Below are positions 37,027-44,632 of a DNA stretch of 64,000 bases, piece by piece. The DNA lies in contig NZ_JADGMY010000016.1 in NCBI RefSeq assembly GCF_015234515.1, positions 124,413-188,412 on the forward strand. Direction: 5' to 3'. Every line of letters begins with the position of its first letter. Positions within the stretch are counted from its first letter, which is position 1. Position numbers and translations under genes: made by a program. Source of the DNA: Cellulomonas sp. (GTDB lineage Bacteria; Actinomycetota; Actinomycetes; Actinomycetales; Cellulomonadaceae). The notes under the pieces were generated by a model. The model made no database searches, was not told where the DNA came from, and worked only from the letters and a program-made list of their open reading frames with translations.

Positions 37027-38036
37027 CCCGCACCCCGCACCTCGGCGGCGGCCGAGCGACGCGCGCCGAGCGCGACCGCCGTGACCAGCACCGTGCCGGT
37101 GAGCACGTACTGCCAGTACGAGGCGACGGCGAGCAGGTTGAGCGCGTTGGCCAGCACCGCGAACAGGACCGCACCGACGACCGTGCCGAACGTGGTCGCA
37201 CGGCCACCACGCAGGGCCGTGCCGCCGACCACGACGGCGGCGATGACGTCCATCTCGAAGCCCATGGCCATGTTGCCCTCGGCGGACGACAGGCGGCCCG
37301 CCATGAACACCCCGGCGAGGGCGAAGCAGATGCCGGCGACGACGAACACGCCGACCTTCACGCGCGCCACGGGCAGGCCCGCGAGCTCCGCGGCGCGCTC
37401 GTTCGAGCCGAAGGCCCGCAGCGTGCGGCCGAAGTACGTGCGCTGCAGCACCAGGTACGTGACGAACGCGAGGACCACGAAGACGAGGAACGGCACGGGC
37501 ACCCAGCCGAGCGTGCCCGTGGTGGTGGCACGGTAGTTGCTCGACGTGATCGGGACGACCTTGCCGGACGTCCAGATGAACGCGAGCCCGAGGAACAGGT
37601 AGAGCGTGCCGAGGGTCGCGATGAACGGCGCGATCTTCACGTACGTCACCAGCAGGCCGTTGACCAGGCCCAGCACCGCGCCGATGACCAGGGCCAGCGC
37701 GATCGCGCCGCCGATGGTCGTGTGCGGCAGGACCGTCGCGACCGCGATGGACGCGACGGCGATGACGCCGCCGACGGACAGGTCGAGCAGGCCGGCGGCG
37801 ATGAGCATCGTCATGCCGCAGGCGGCCAGGCCCACGAACGACGCCTGGAACAGGACGTTCGACAGGTTCCCGACGCCCCAGAACGACGGGCGCGCGGCGC
37901 CGACGGCCACGCACAGCGCGACGAGCACGAGCACGAGGTAGTGGCGGGCGACGAGCTGCCGGACGACCGTCAGCGGACCCGCTTTCTCAGCCGCGTCGGG
38001 CGCGTCCTGCGGGGTGGTCGCGGTGTCGGTGGTCAT
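37023..38036 (-). CDS. Sugar ABC transporter permease (RbsC-like), second copy
   Basis: A 337-residue BPD_transp_2 permease with about nine or ten membrane segments. It carries the RbsC hallmarks LLDLSVGGVIAVASI, GLVNGLLVTYVKIAPFIATLGT and the C-terminal VVVGGTALRGGRATTFGTVVGA. It is a paralogue of the 38033-39076 permease; paired, they would form a heterodimeric channel for the RbsA-like ATPase. ATGA overlap with that gene. Confidence 0.93.
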   Translation of the reverse strand: MTTDTATTPQDAPDAAEKAGPLTVVRQLVARHYLVLVLVALCVAVGAARPSFWGVGNLSNVLFQASFVGLAACGMTMLIAAGLLDLSVGGVIAVASIAVATVLPHTTIGGAIALALVIGAVLGLVNGLLVTYVKIAPFIATLGTLYLFLGLAFIWTSGKVVPITSSNYRATTTGTLGWVPVPFLVFVVLAFVTYLVLQRTYFGRTLRAFGSNERAAELAGLPVARVKVGVFVVAGICFALAGVFMAGRLSSAEGNMAMGFEMDVIAAVVVGGTALRGGRATTFGTVVGAVLFAVLANALNLLAVASYWQYVLTGTVLVTAVALGARRSAAAEVRGAG

Positions 38037-39076
38037 GAGTGCCTCCCTTCGAGCATGCGGCGCACGGCGGCACGCTGTGCTCCGTCGATGCTCAGCGCGA
38101 AGACCAGCAGGCCACCGAGCGCGACGTACTGGTAGAACGACGGGACGTTGAGCAGGTTGAGGCCGGAGTTGATCATCGACAGCAGCAGCGCCGCGATGAA
38201 CGTCCCGACGATGCGCGGGCGGCCCCCGGCCATGCTCGTGCCGCCGAGGACGACGATCGCGATGGCCTGCAGCTCGAGCCCGGCGGCGATGGAGCCGTTG
38301 ACCACGCCGAGCTGGCTGGCGAGCAGGACGCCGCCCACACCGGCCGCGGCGCCCGCCGTCAGGTAGGCGAGCAGCAGGACGCGGTCCACGCTGATGCCCG
38401 TGTCGACGGCCGCCTCCGGGGCGCCGCCCACGGCGACGACGTGCTTGCCGAAGCGCATGCGGTCCAGCACGAACCAGGCGACGCCGGTGAGCAGCACGGC
38501 GACGAGGAACGGCACCGGCACCCCCAGCACCGACGACGTCGCGGCCGACCTGAACGACGTCGACGCGATCATGATCGGCGCGCCGCCGGTGAACAGCAGG
38601 ACAGCTCCCCGGAACACGCTCATGGTGCTGAGGGTCGCGACGAACCCGGGAACCTTGAGCCGCGTCACGAGCAGCCCGTTGACCAGGCCCAGGGCGGCTC
38701 CCACGGTGATGCCGACGACGACGCCGACGACCGGCCCCGCCGCGTTGACGGCTGCGGCGGCGACGCACGCCGCGAGCGCCTGCGACGACCCGACGGACAG
38801 GTCGATCCCGCGCACCGCGATGACGAGCGTCATGCCGTACCCGACGATCGCGAGGATCGCCGCGTTGACCAGCACGTTGGTGACGTTCGAGCCGGACGCG
38901 AAGTGCGGCACGAGCAGCAGGCCCGCGACGAGCACGAGCAGGAACGGGACGGCCACACCGGCGTTCTGCAGGACACGGCGGCGGCTGTCGGCACGGCGCG
39001 CGCGCTCCGCGGAGCGTGCGCGCTCGTCGGCGACGAGCTGGGTCGCGGTGGTCGGTGTGGAGGTGGAGTCAGACAT
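38033..39076 (-). CDS. Sugar ABC transporter permease (RbsC-like), first copy
   Basis: A 347-residue permease of the ribose/xylose/autoinducer-2 class. Motifs are RGIDLSVGSSQALAA, GLVNGLLVTRLKVPGFVATLST and IVVLGGTSMAGGRPRIVGT. The N-terminus has an Arg-rich cytoplasmic tail before the first membrane segment at about residue 42. It overlaps the ATPase gene by 8 nt and the following permease by 4 nt. Confidence 0.93.
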   Translation of the reverse strand: MSDSTSTPTTATQLVADERARSAERARRADSRRRVLQNAGVAVPFLLVLVAGLLLVPHFASGSNVTNVLVNAAILAIVGYGMTLVIAVRGIDLSVGSSQALAACVAAAAVNAAGPVVGVVVGITVGAALGLVNGLLVTRLKVPGFVATLSTMSVFRGAVLLFTGGAPIMIASTSFRSAATSSVLGVPVPFLVAVLLTGVAWFVLDRMRFGKHVVAVGGAPEAAVDTGISVDRVLLLAYLTAGAAAGVGGVLLASQLGVVNGSIAAGLELQAIAIVVLGGTSMAGGRPRIVGTFIAALLLSMINSGLNLLNVPSFYQYVALGGLLVFALSIDGAQRAAVRRMLEGRHS

Positions 39077-40586
39077 CGGAACCCTCCTGGACGGTCTGGC
39101 CCACCGACGCGCCGACGATGTTGTCCTCGGTGACGTCGCGCCCGTGCAGCTCGGCGACCTGGCGGCCGGCGAAGTACACGGCGCACCGGTCGGCGATGGC
39201 GGCGAGCTCGGGGGCGTCGGAGCTCGAGACCACGACGGCGACGCCGGCCTCCGCGAGCTGTTTGACGAGCTGGTAGATGTCGACCTTCGCGCCCACGTCG
39301 ACCCCGCGGGTCGGCTCGTTGAGCAGGAGCACGGCGCAGCCGGACAGCAGGGCGCGGCCGAGCAGCACCTTCTGCTGGTTGCCGCCCGACAGGTTGCCGA
39401 TGAGCTGGCGTCCGTGCGGCACGCGGATGCGCATGTCGGTGCGCAGGCGCTCGAACTGGGCGCGCTCGTCGGCGGGCACGGGCACCAGCCGGTGCAGCAG
39501 GCCGAGCGTGGACCTGTCGCGCGACACCATCGCGTTCTCGGTGACGTCGAGGTGCGGCAGGATCCCCTCGCCCTTGCGGTCCTCGCTGAGCATGAAGATG
39601 CCGTGGCGCACGGCCTCACGGCTGGAGCGCAGCCGCACGGGGCGGCCGTCGACGAGCACCTGGCCGCTGGTGGCGGGCAGGTCGCCGAAGAGCGCGCGCG
39701 TCAGCTCGGTGCGGCCGGAGCCGACGAGCCCCGCGAGGCCGACGATCTCCCCGGCGCGCACGCTCAGGTCGAACGGCTCGGCGATGCCCGGCACGCGCAG
39801 GTCGCGCACGGTCAGGCGTTCCTCGCCGGCGTCGTCGATGACCGCGCCGCGTTCGAAGATCTGAGGGGCCCGGCCGAGCATGTGCTCGACCAGCCGGGCC
39901 TCGTCGAGCTCGGTCGTCGGGGCGTGCGCGACGAGGCTGCCGTCGCGCAGCACGGCGACGTCGTGGCAGATCTGGAAGATCTCCTCGAGGTGGTGCGAGA
40001 CGTACACCACCGCCTTGCCCTGCGCCGCGATGCGCCGCACGATCTCGTGGAGCCGCACGATCTCGGCGCCGTTCAGCGCGGCCGTCGGCTCGTCCATGAT
40101 GAGGACGTCGAACTCGCGCGACAGCGCGCGGGCGATCTCGACCATCTGCCGGTCGCCGACCGTGAGGGACGAGACGTGGCGGTCGGGGTCGAGGTCCAGC
40201 CCGAGCTGCTCGAGCAGCTCGCGGGCGCGCTCGCGGGTGCGGCGGGCGTCGACGACGCCGCCGCGGGTGGCCTCGTGGCCGAGGAAGATGTTGTCGGCGA
40301 CGGACAGCTGCGGGACCAGTCGGAACTCCTGGCTGACCACGCTGATGCCGGCGGCCTGCGACTCCGCGGAACCCCGGAAGACACGCTCCTCGCCGCGGAC
40401 GAGGACCTTGCCGGACACGGGTTGCTCGATGCCGCCGAGGATGCGGATGAGCGTGCTCTTGCCGGCGCCGTTCTCACCGACGAGCCCGAGCACCTGGCCG
40501 GGGGCCAGGTCGAGCGACACGCCCTTGAGGGCCCGCACCCCTGGGTACTCCTGGACGATGTCCAGGACCTGCAGCACTGCCGTCAT
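39069..40586 (-). CDS. Sugar ABC transporter ATPase with two ABC domains (RbsA-like)
   Basis: A 505-residue double ATPase energising sugar uptake. The first domain has GENGAGKST, LTVGDRQMVEIARAL and VLIMDEPTAAL. The second half is degenerate in Walker A (AGLVGSGRTEL) but has LSGGNQQKVLLGRAL and VLLLNEPTRGVD, typical of the RbsA/MglA/XylG family, where one site is weak. It is separated from the binding-protein gene by a strong stem-loop. Confidence 0.95.
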   Translation of the reverse strand: MTAVLQVLDIVQEYPGVRALKGVSLDLAPGQVLGLVGENGAGKSTLIRILGGIEQPVSGKVLVRGEERVFRGSAESQAAGISVVSQEFRLVPQLSVADNIFLGHEATRGGVVDARRTRERARELLEQLGLDLDPDRHVSSLTVGDRQMVEIARALSREFDVLIMDEPTAALNGAEIVRLHEIVRRIAAQGKAVVYVSHHLEEIFQICHDVAVLRDGSLVAHAPTTELDEARLVEHMLGRAPQIFERGAVIDDAGEERLTVRDLRVPGIAEPFDLSVRAGEIVGLAGLVGSGRTELTRALFGDLPATSGQVLVDGRPVRLRSSREAVRHGIFMLSEDRKGEGILPHLDVTENAMVSRDRSTLGLLHRLVPVPADERAQFERLRTDMRIRVPHGRQLIGNLSGGNQQKVLLGRALLSGCAVLLLNEPTRGVDVGAKVDIYQLVKQLAEAGVAVVVSSSDAPELAAIADRCAVYFAGRQVAELHGRDVTEDNIVGASVGQTVQEGSDV

Positions 40587-40608
40587 GGCGACGACTCCTT
40601 GGGTGACG

Positions 40609-40640
40609 GGTGGGGCGGGGCCGCGTGGCCCCGCCCCACC
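40609..40640 (-). promoter_or_regulatory. Intercistronic stem-loop between binding protein and ATPase genes
   Basis: GGTGGGGCGGGGCC and GGCCCCGCCCCACC form a perfect 14-bp stem with a 4-base loop, 6 bp after the binding-protein stop and 23 bp before the ATPase start. In sugar-ABC operons such hairpins partially terminate or stabilise the upstream message, giving excess binding protein. That role is inferred. Confidence 0.75.
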
Positions 40641-40645
40641 GGGTT

Positions 40646-41677
40646 TCAGTCCTGCTTCGCGCGCGCCGCGCGGAAGTCGTCGAGGTTGTCGGCCGTGACG
40701 ATCTCGACCGGGAAGAAGATGGTCTTCGTGGCCGCGTCGTCGTAGGCCTCCTCGCCCTCGAGGAGCGCGAGGACGGTCTCGACCGCCTTGATGCCCTGGC
40801 CGTACGGGTCCTGGGCGACGGTGGCGCTCATGAGGCCCTGCTCGATGAGGTCGAGCGCGCCGTCGGCGCCGTCGAACCCGATGAGGATGAAGCCGTCCTC
40901 CACCGACTTGCCGGCGGTCTCCATGGCGCGCTGGGCGCCGATCGCGGAGTCGTCGTTGGCGGCGTAGATGACCTCCAGGTCCGGGTTGGCCGACAGCATG
41001 TCCTGCGCCGCGGCGAAGCCGCCGTCGACCGTGTCGTTGCCGTCGAGGCTCGAGACGACCTCGAAGTTGTCGTGGTCCCCGAGGATCGAGGCGAACTCCG
41101 CGACACGCTCCTCGCCGACGACCGAGCCGGCGTGCAGCTCGATGACACCGACCTTGTGCGGGCCGGGGACGTCACCGAGCTGCTCGATGACGTACTCGGC
41201 GGCCAGGGCGCCACCGTTGGCGTTGTTCGACTGGATGTAGGCGTCGTACTCGCCGGCGGTGCCGATGTCGGCGATGACGACGGGGATCTTGGCATCGTGC
41301 GCGGCGTCGATCGTCGACGGCAGCGCGGACGGCTGGACGGGCGTGACGACGAGGCCGGAGATGCCCTGGTTGATCAGGTCGAGGCTGCCCGAGACCTGCT
41401 GCTGCTGGTCGGACTTCTGGTCGACGACGACGATCTCGACGCCGGCGGCCTCGCCACCGGCCTTGACGCCCGCGGCGTACGACTGCCAGTAGGGGTTCTG
41501 CAGGTCGTAGACGGAGTACCCGATCTTCAGCGGGTCCTTCTTCTCGAACTGCACGGTGGCGCTCTCGTCGCCCGCTGTGGGGGTCGACTCGGCGGGCTCG
41601 TCGGCGCCGCTGGCGCAGGCCGACATCAGCAGTGCGCTCGCGGCGACGAGGCCGATGGCGCGGGACAGGTGTCGCAC
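40646..41677 (-). CDS. Sugar-binding lipoprotein of the ABC importer
   Basis: A 343-residue periplasmic-binding-protein-type-1 (RbsB-like) receptor. The GTG start follows GAAGGAGA. The signal peptide ends with lipobox LMSAC at about residue 21, so it is membrane-anchored. The mature part shows IGYSVYDLQNPYWQSYAAGVKAGG, DLINQGISGLVVTPVQPSAL, NNANGGALAAEYVIEQLG and FDGADGALDLIEQGLMSATVAQDPYGQG. A pentose- or hexose-class ligand is expected; D-lyxose or a related sugar is inferred from the neighbouring isomerase. Confidence 0.94.
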   Translation of the reverse strand: MRHLSRAIGLVAASALLMSACASGADEPAESTPTAGDESATVQFEKKDPLKIGYSVYDLQNPYWQSYAAGVKAGGEAAGVEIVVVDQKSDQQQQVSGSLDLINQGISGLVVTPVQPSALPSTIDAAHDAKIPVVIADIGTAGEYDAYIQSNNANGGALAAEYVIEQLGDVPGPHKVGVIELHAGSVVGEERVAEFASILGDHDNFEVVSSLDGNDTVDGGFAAAQDMLSANPDLEVIYAANDDSAIGAQRAMETAGKSVEDGFILIGFDGADGALDLIEQGLMSATVAQDPYGQGIKAVETVLALLEGEEAYDDAATKTIFFPVEIVTADNLDDFRAARAKQD

Positions 41678-41738
41678 GGTGTGTCTCCTTCGACAGGGTG
41701 TGGCTGGGTGTGCGGGTACTACTGCCGGCAGCGGGCCG

Positions 41739-42488
41739 TCAGCGGATGGCGGTCGTCAGGCGGCCGGTGTTGGCGGCAGGGCTGACGAACGCGTTGTCGT
41801 GCAGGCCGGCCCACGCCGGCAGCGGCGCCGGCTTGTCGTGGGCGTGCTCGGTGGGCTCGTGGCTGTACGTCGAGACCTCCCGCACGACGAGCGGGGTGTC
41901 CGCGTCGGCCGGGCAGCGGAAGGCGTGCAGGTGCTTGCGGTGCATGACGAACTTCGGGTCGCCCGCACGCAGGCGCACGTAGCTCGTCAGGCGCGCGTAG
42001 GAGTCCTCGCGGCCGGCGGCCAGCGCGACGCCCTCGGGCCAGGCGTCCCCCTGGGGCATGGGCCGGAAGGCGAGCGGCTCCTCGTCGCCGACGACGACGG
42101 GCTCGGGGTCGTAGAAGACCTCCATCTCCCCCAGCACGACCTCGTAGCTCTCGGTCTTGCGCTGGTGGAAGTGCGGCGGGCAGAACTTGCCGGGATGGAC
42201 GATCATCAGCTTGTCGCAGAGGCCCGAGTACTCGGAGTACTGGGCGCCGCCGGCGGGCAGACCGTCGACGGCAGGCTCGTTGAGGGACTCGAAGATCACC
42301 ATGAGCTCGTAGGCCTCGCGGGACCACAGGCCGTTCTCGAAAGCGGCGTACTGGTCCTCGCCGAAGACGATCCCGGCCGAGTCGTTGACCATGTCAGGGG
42401 TGATCGGGTAGCGCAGCGCCCGCGCGAGGCTGGCGGCCTCGTTGAGCCACTCGTCGTACTCACGTCGGGTCGCGTAGGTTCTGGCCAC
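41739..42488 (-). CDS. D-lyxose isomerase-family cupin
   Basis: A 249-residue protein of the D-lyxose ketol-isomerase (PF07385) family, which interconverts D-lyxose/D-xylulose and D-mannose/D-fructose with a divalent metal. The cupin metal site is visible: H and H in CPPHFHQRKTE, the Glu of that motif, and the later His of RKHLHAF. The GTG start follows AAGGACGG. It is first in the transporter operon, directly behind a double LacI-type operator, so its product probably performs the first catabolic step. Confidence 0.9.
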   Translation of the reverse strand: MARTYATRREYDEWLNEAASLARALRYPITPDMVNDSAGIVFGEDQYAAFENGLWSREAYELMVIFESLNEPAVDGLPAGGAQYSEYSGLCDKLMIVHPGKFCPPHFHQRKTESYEVVLGEMEVFYDPEPVVVGDEEPLAFRPMPQGDAWPEGVALAAGREDSYARLTSYVRLRAGDPKFVMHRKHLHAFRCPADADTPLVVREVSTYSHEPTEHAHDKPAPLPAWAGLHDNAFVSPAANTGRLTTAIR

Positions 42489-42525
42489 GTTGCCGTCCTT
42501 CGTCCGCTGGGCGCCTGAGGCGCTT

Positions 42526-42555
42526 CTTGAACCGGTTCATGTGAACCGGTTCAAG
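42526..42555. promoter_or_regulatory. Double palindromic LacI-type operator
   Basis: Two copies of TGAACCGGTTCA lie back to back (TTGAACCGGTTCA, TG, TGAACCGGTTCAA), flanked by C and G so the whole 30 bp is itself palindromic except at the centre. It sits 38-67 bp upstream of the isomerase start and 69 bp downstream of the end of the lacI-family gene. The CG-centred core is classical for LacI-family repressors. Confidence 0.88.
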
Positions 42556-42623
42556 ACTCCATGCGTCCCTAGGCGCTGTCAAAGCCCGGGCGCTGACGAC
42601 CGCGTCAGGCACAACCCGCGTAC

Positions 42624-43661
42624 CTATTGCGGCGGTCGCCCGCTCGACTCGCGCACGACGAGCAGCGGCTGGAACTCCATGTGCGCACCCGGCTCGCGCT
42701 CGTCCGCCGCCAGCAGCAGCTCGGCCGCCGCCACCCCCATCTCGAACGACGGCTGGTGCACCGTCGTGAGCGGCGGGTTCAGCGCCAGCGCGAAGTCGGC
42801 GTCGTCGTAGCCGACGAGCGCCACGTCCTGCGGCACGCGCAGCCCGCGCGCCCGGATCTCCAGCAGCGCACCCAGCGCGAGCATGTCGTTGACGCACATC
42901 ACGGCGTCGAGCCGGCCCGCGTCCAGCAGCGGCGCGAGCGCCGCACCGCCCTCCTCGACCGTCAGGTCCGTCACCTCGAGCTCGAGCATGACCTCAGCAG
43001 GGTCGAGGCCGCGCTGCAGCAGCGCCTCGCGTGCGCCCTGCCGGCGCTCCGCGCACCACGACACCGACATCGGGCCGTTCACCAGCGCGATCCGCCGGTA
43101 GCCGACGTCGGCCAGGTGGCCCATGGCCAGGCCGGCCCCCAGGACGTTGTCCAGGCTGACCCACGCACCACCCGACCCGGGCGAGCGGCGGTCGAGCGTC
43201 ACGACACCGAACCGGCGCTCCTCGAACGGCGCCCAGTCCGACGCGCGGTCCACGATCGGCGCGACCACCAGGCCGTCGACGCCCTGGCTCTCCAGGGAGC
43301 GCAGCAGACGGCGCTGACGGGCGGGGTCCTGGTGCGTCGACGCGACGATCATCGTCAGGCCCGCCGCCTCCGTCACCGACTCGACCCCGCGCAGCACGGC
43401 CGCCCAGAAGGGGTTGCCGACGTCCGGCACCACGACACCGATCAGCTCCGAGCGGCGGCTGCGCAGCTGGCCGGCCGCGCGCGAGGGCACGAACCCCAGG
43501 GCGCGCATGGACTCCTCGACGCGCTCGCGCGTCTCGTCGGAGACGCGATCGGGGCTGTTGAGGACGTTCGACACCGTACCGAGCGAGACGCCGGCGTGCG
43601 CCGCGACCGCCCGGACGCCGACCGCTCGTGCTGCACGGCCGGCCCGCGACCTCACGGTCAT
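42624..43661 (-). CDS. LacI-family repressor of the sugar operon
   Basis: A 345-residue LacI/GalR regulator. The N-terminal HTH is at about residues 16-37 (VRAVAAHAGVSLGTVSNVLN) with the hinge VPSRAAGQLRSRRS, then a periplasmic-binding-like effector domain (LIGVVVPDVGNPFWAAVLRGVE, ... VGYDDADFALALNPPLTTVHQPSFEMG). The start at 43661 is chosen because the HTH follows directly; upstream in-frame sequence is Arg-rich. It lies just upstream of, and reads toward, the operon bearing the double operator; its own upstream region shows no such palindrome. Confidence 0.93.
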   Translation of the reverse strand: MTVRSRAGRAARAVGVRAVAAHAGVSLGTVSNVLNSPDRVSDETRERVEESMRALGFVPSRAAGQLRSRRSELIGVVVPDVGNPFWAAVLRGVESVTEAAGLTMIVASTHQDPARQRRLLRSLESQGVDGLVVAPIVDRASDWAPFEERRFGVVTLDRRSPGSGGAWVSLDNVLGAGLAMGHLADVGYRRIALVNGPMSVSWCAERRQGAREALLQRGLDPAEVMLELEVTDLTVEEGGAALAPLLDAGRLDAVMCVNDMLALGALLEIRARGLRVPQDVALVGYDDADFALALNPPLTTVHQPSFEMGVAAAELLLAADEREPGAHMEFQPLLVVRESSGRPPQ

Positions 43662-43829
43662 CAGCGCAGTGCCTCGCTCTCGGCCGTGGTGGGATGTCGC
43701 GGGGCCCGTGGACGCCCGTCGGCTAGGGATACTACGGCGCGCCCGCCGGCGTCCCGCGCCGACTCTCCCGCACGAGCGGCACTCCGGGCGGCGACGGCGT
43801 GCGGCGCCCAACCCGGCCCGTCGGCGCCC

Positions 43830-44573
43830 TCAGTCGAGGACATGGCGCAGGTAGCGCTCCGGGGCGTCGAGGAACGCGCGCCACGACGTGACGAGGTCCA
43901 GGTCCTCCCACGCGCACTCGCGCAGCCCCCACTCGCCCACCTCGTAGACCGTCGCGCCGGGCAGCGCCGCCAGCAGCGGCGAGTGCGTCGAGAGGATCAC
44001 CTGCGAGTCGTGCTGCGCCAGGTCGTGCAGGTGGCGCAGCAGCGCGAGGCTGCCCGTGAACGACAGCGCGGACTCGGGCTCGTCGAGGACGTACAGGCCC
44101 GGGTACATCATCCGGGAGCCGATGAGCTCGAGGAACGACTCCCCGTGGGACATCTCGTGGAACACCGGGTCGTTGCCGGGGTGCTCGTCGAGGTACGTGT
44201 AGAAGCCGTGCATCGTCTCGGCCCGCAGGAAGAACCCGCGCCGCGGGGCACCGGCGCCCCGCACGAGCTGGAGGTCGTGCGCGAACCCCGACTCGGTGGG
44301 GCGGGTGCGGTGCATCGACCCCGTCGACCCGCCCTCGGCCGCCATGCCGAACGCCGTGGCGATGCCCTCGACCAGCGTCGACTTGCCGGCGCCGTTGTCC
44401 CCCACCAGCACGGTCACCGGGCCCAGGTCCCAGCCCTGCTCGAGCACCTGCCGCACCGCGGGCACGGTCAGGTGCCAGTCACCGCCGCGCTCCCCGTCGA
44501 CCCCGGACACCCCCGTCCGCGCCTGCACCCGACGCACGGGCAGCGTGCTCCACGGACCCGTGCGCGCGACCAT
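43830..44573 (-). CDS. Predicted ABC/AAA-class ATPase (COG3910-like)
   Basis: A 247-residue soluble ATPase with Walker A LVGDNGAGKST (about residues 56-66), MSHGESFLELI as an ABC-signature-like segment and Walker B GLYVLDEPESALS, then ILSTHSPLLAALPG with the switch His. This is the compact RecF/SMC-like predicted-ATPase family with no membrane partner. It lies 59 bp downstream of the RNA-repair pair on the same strand; a functional link is only positional. Its own role is unknown. Confidence 0.85.
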   Translation of the reverse strand: MVARTGPWSTLPVRRVQARTGVSGVDGERGGDWHLTVPAVRQVLEQGWDLGPVTVLVGDNGAGKSTLVEGIATAFGMAAEGGSTGSMHRTRPTESGFAHDLQLVRGAGAPRRGFFLRAETMHGFYTYLDEHPGNDPVFHEMSHGESFLELIGSRMMYPGLYVLDEPESALSFTGSLALLRHLHDLAQHDSQVILSTHSPLLAALPGATVYEVGEWGLRECAWEDLDLVTSWRAFLDAPERYLRHVLD

Positions 44574-44632
44574 GCGCCCACCCCATCACGGACGGCCGAC
44601 ACGCGACGACGCGCGCGGCTCGCAGCCGCGGC

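Noticed and set aside
42624..43811. Longer LacI regulator starting at 43811
   Set aside because: The extra 50 residues are Arg-rich and precede the normal HTH position; the ATG at 43661 puts the HTH at the N-terminus as in the family.
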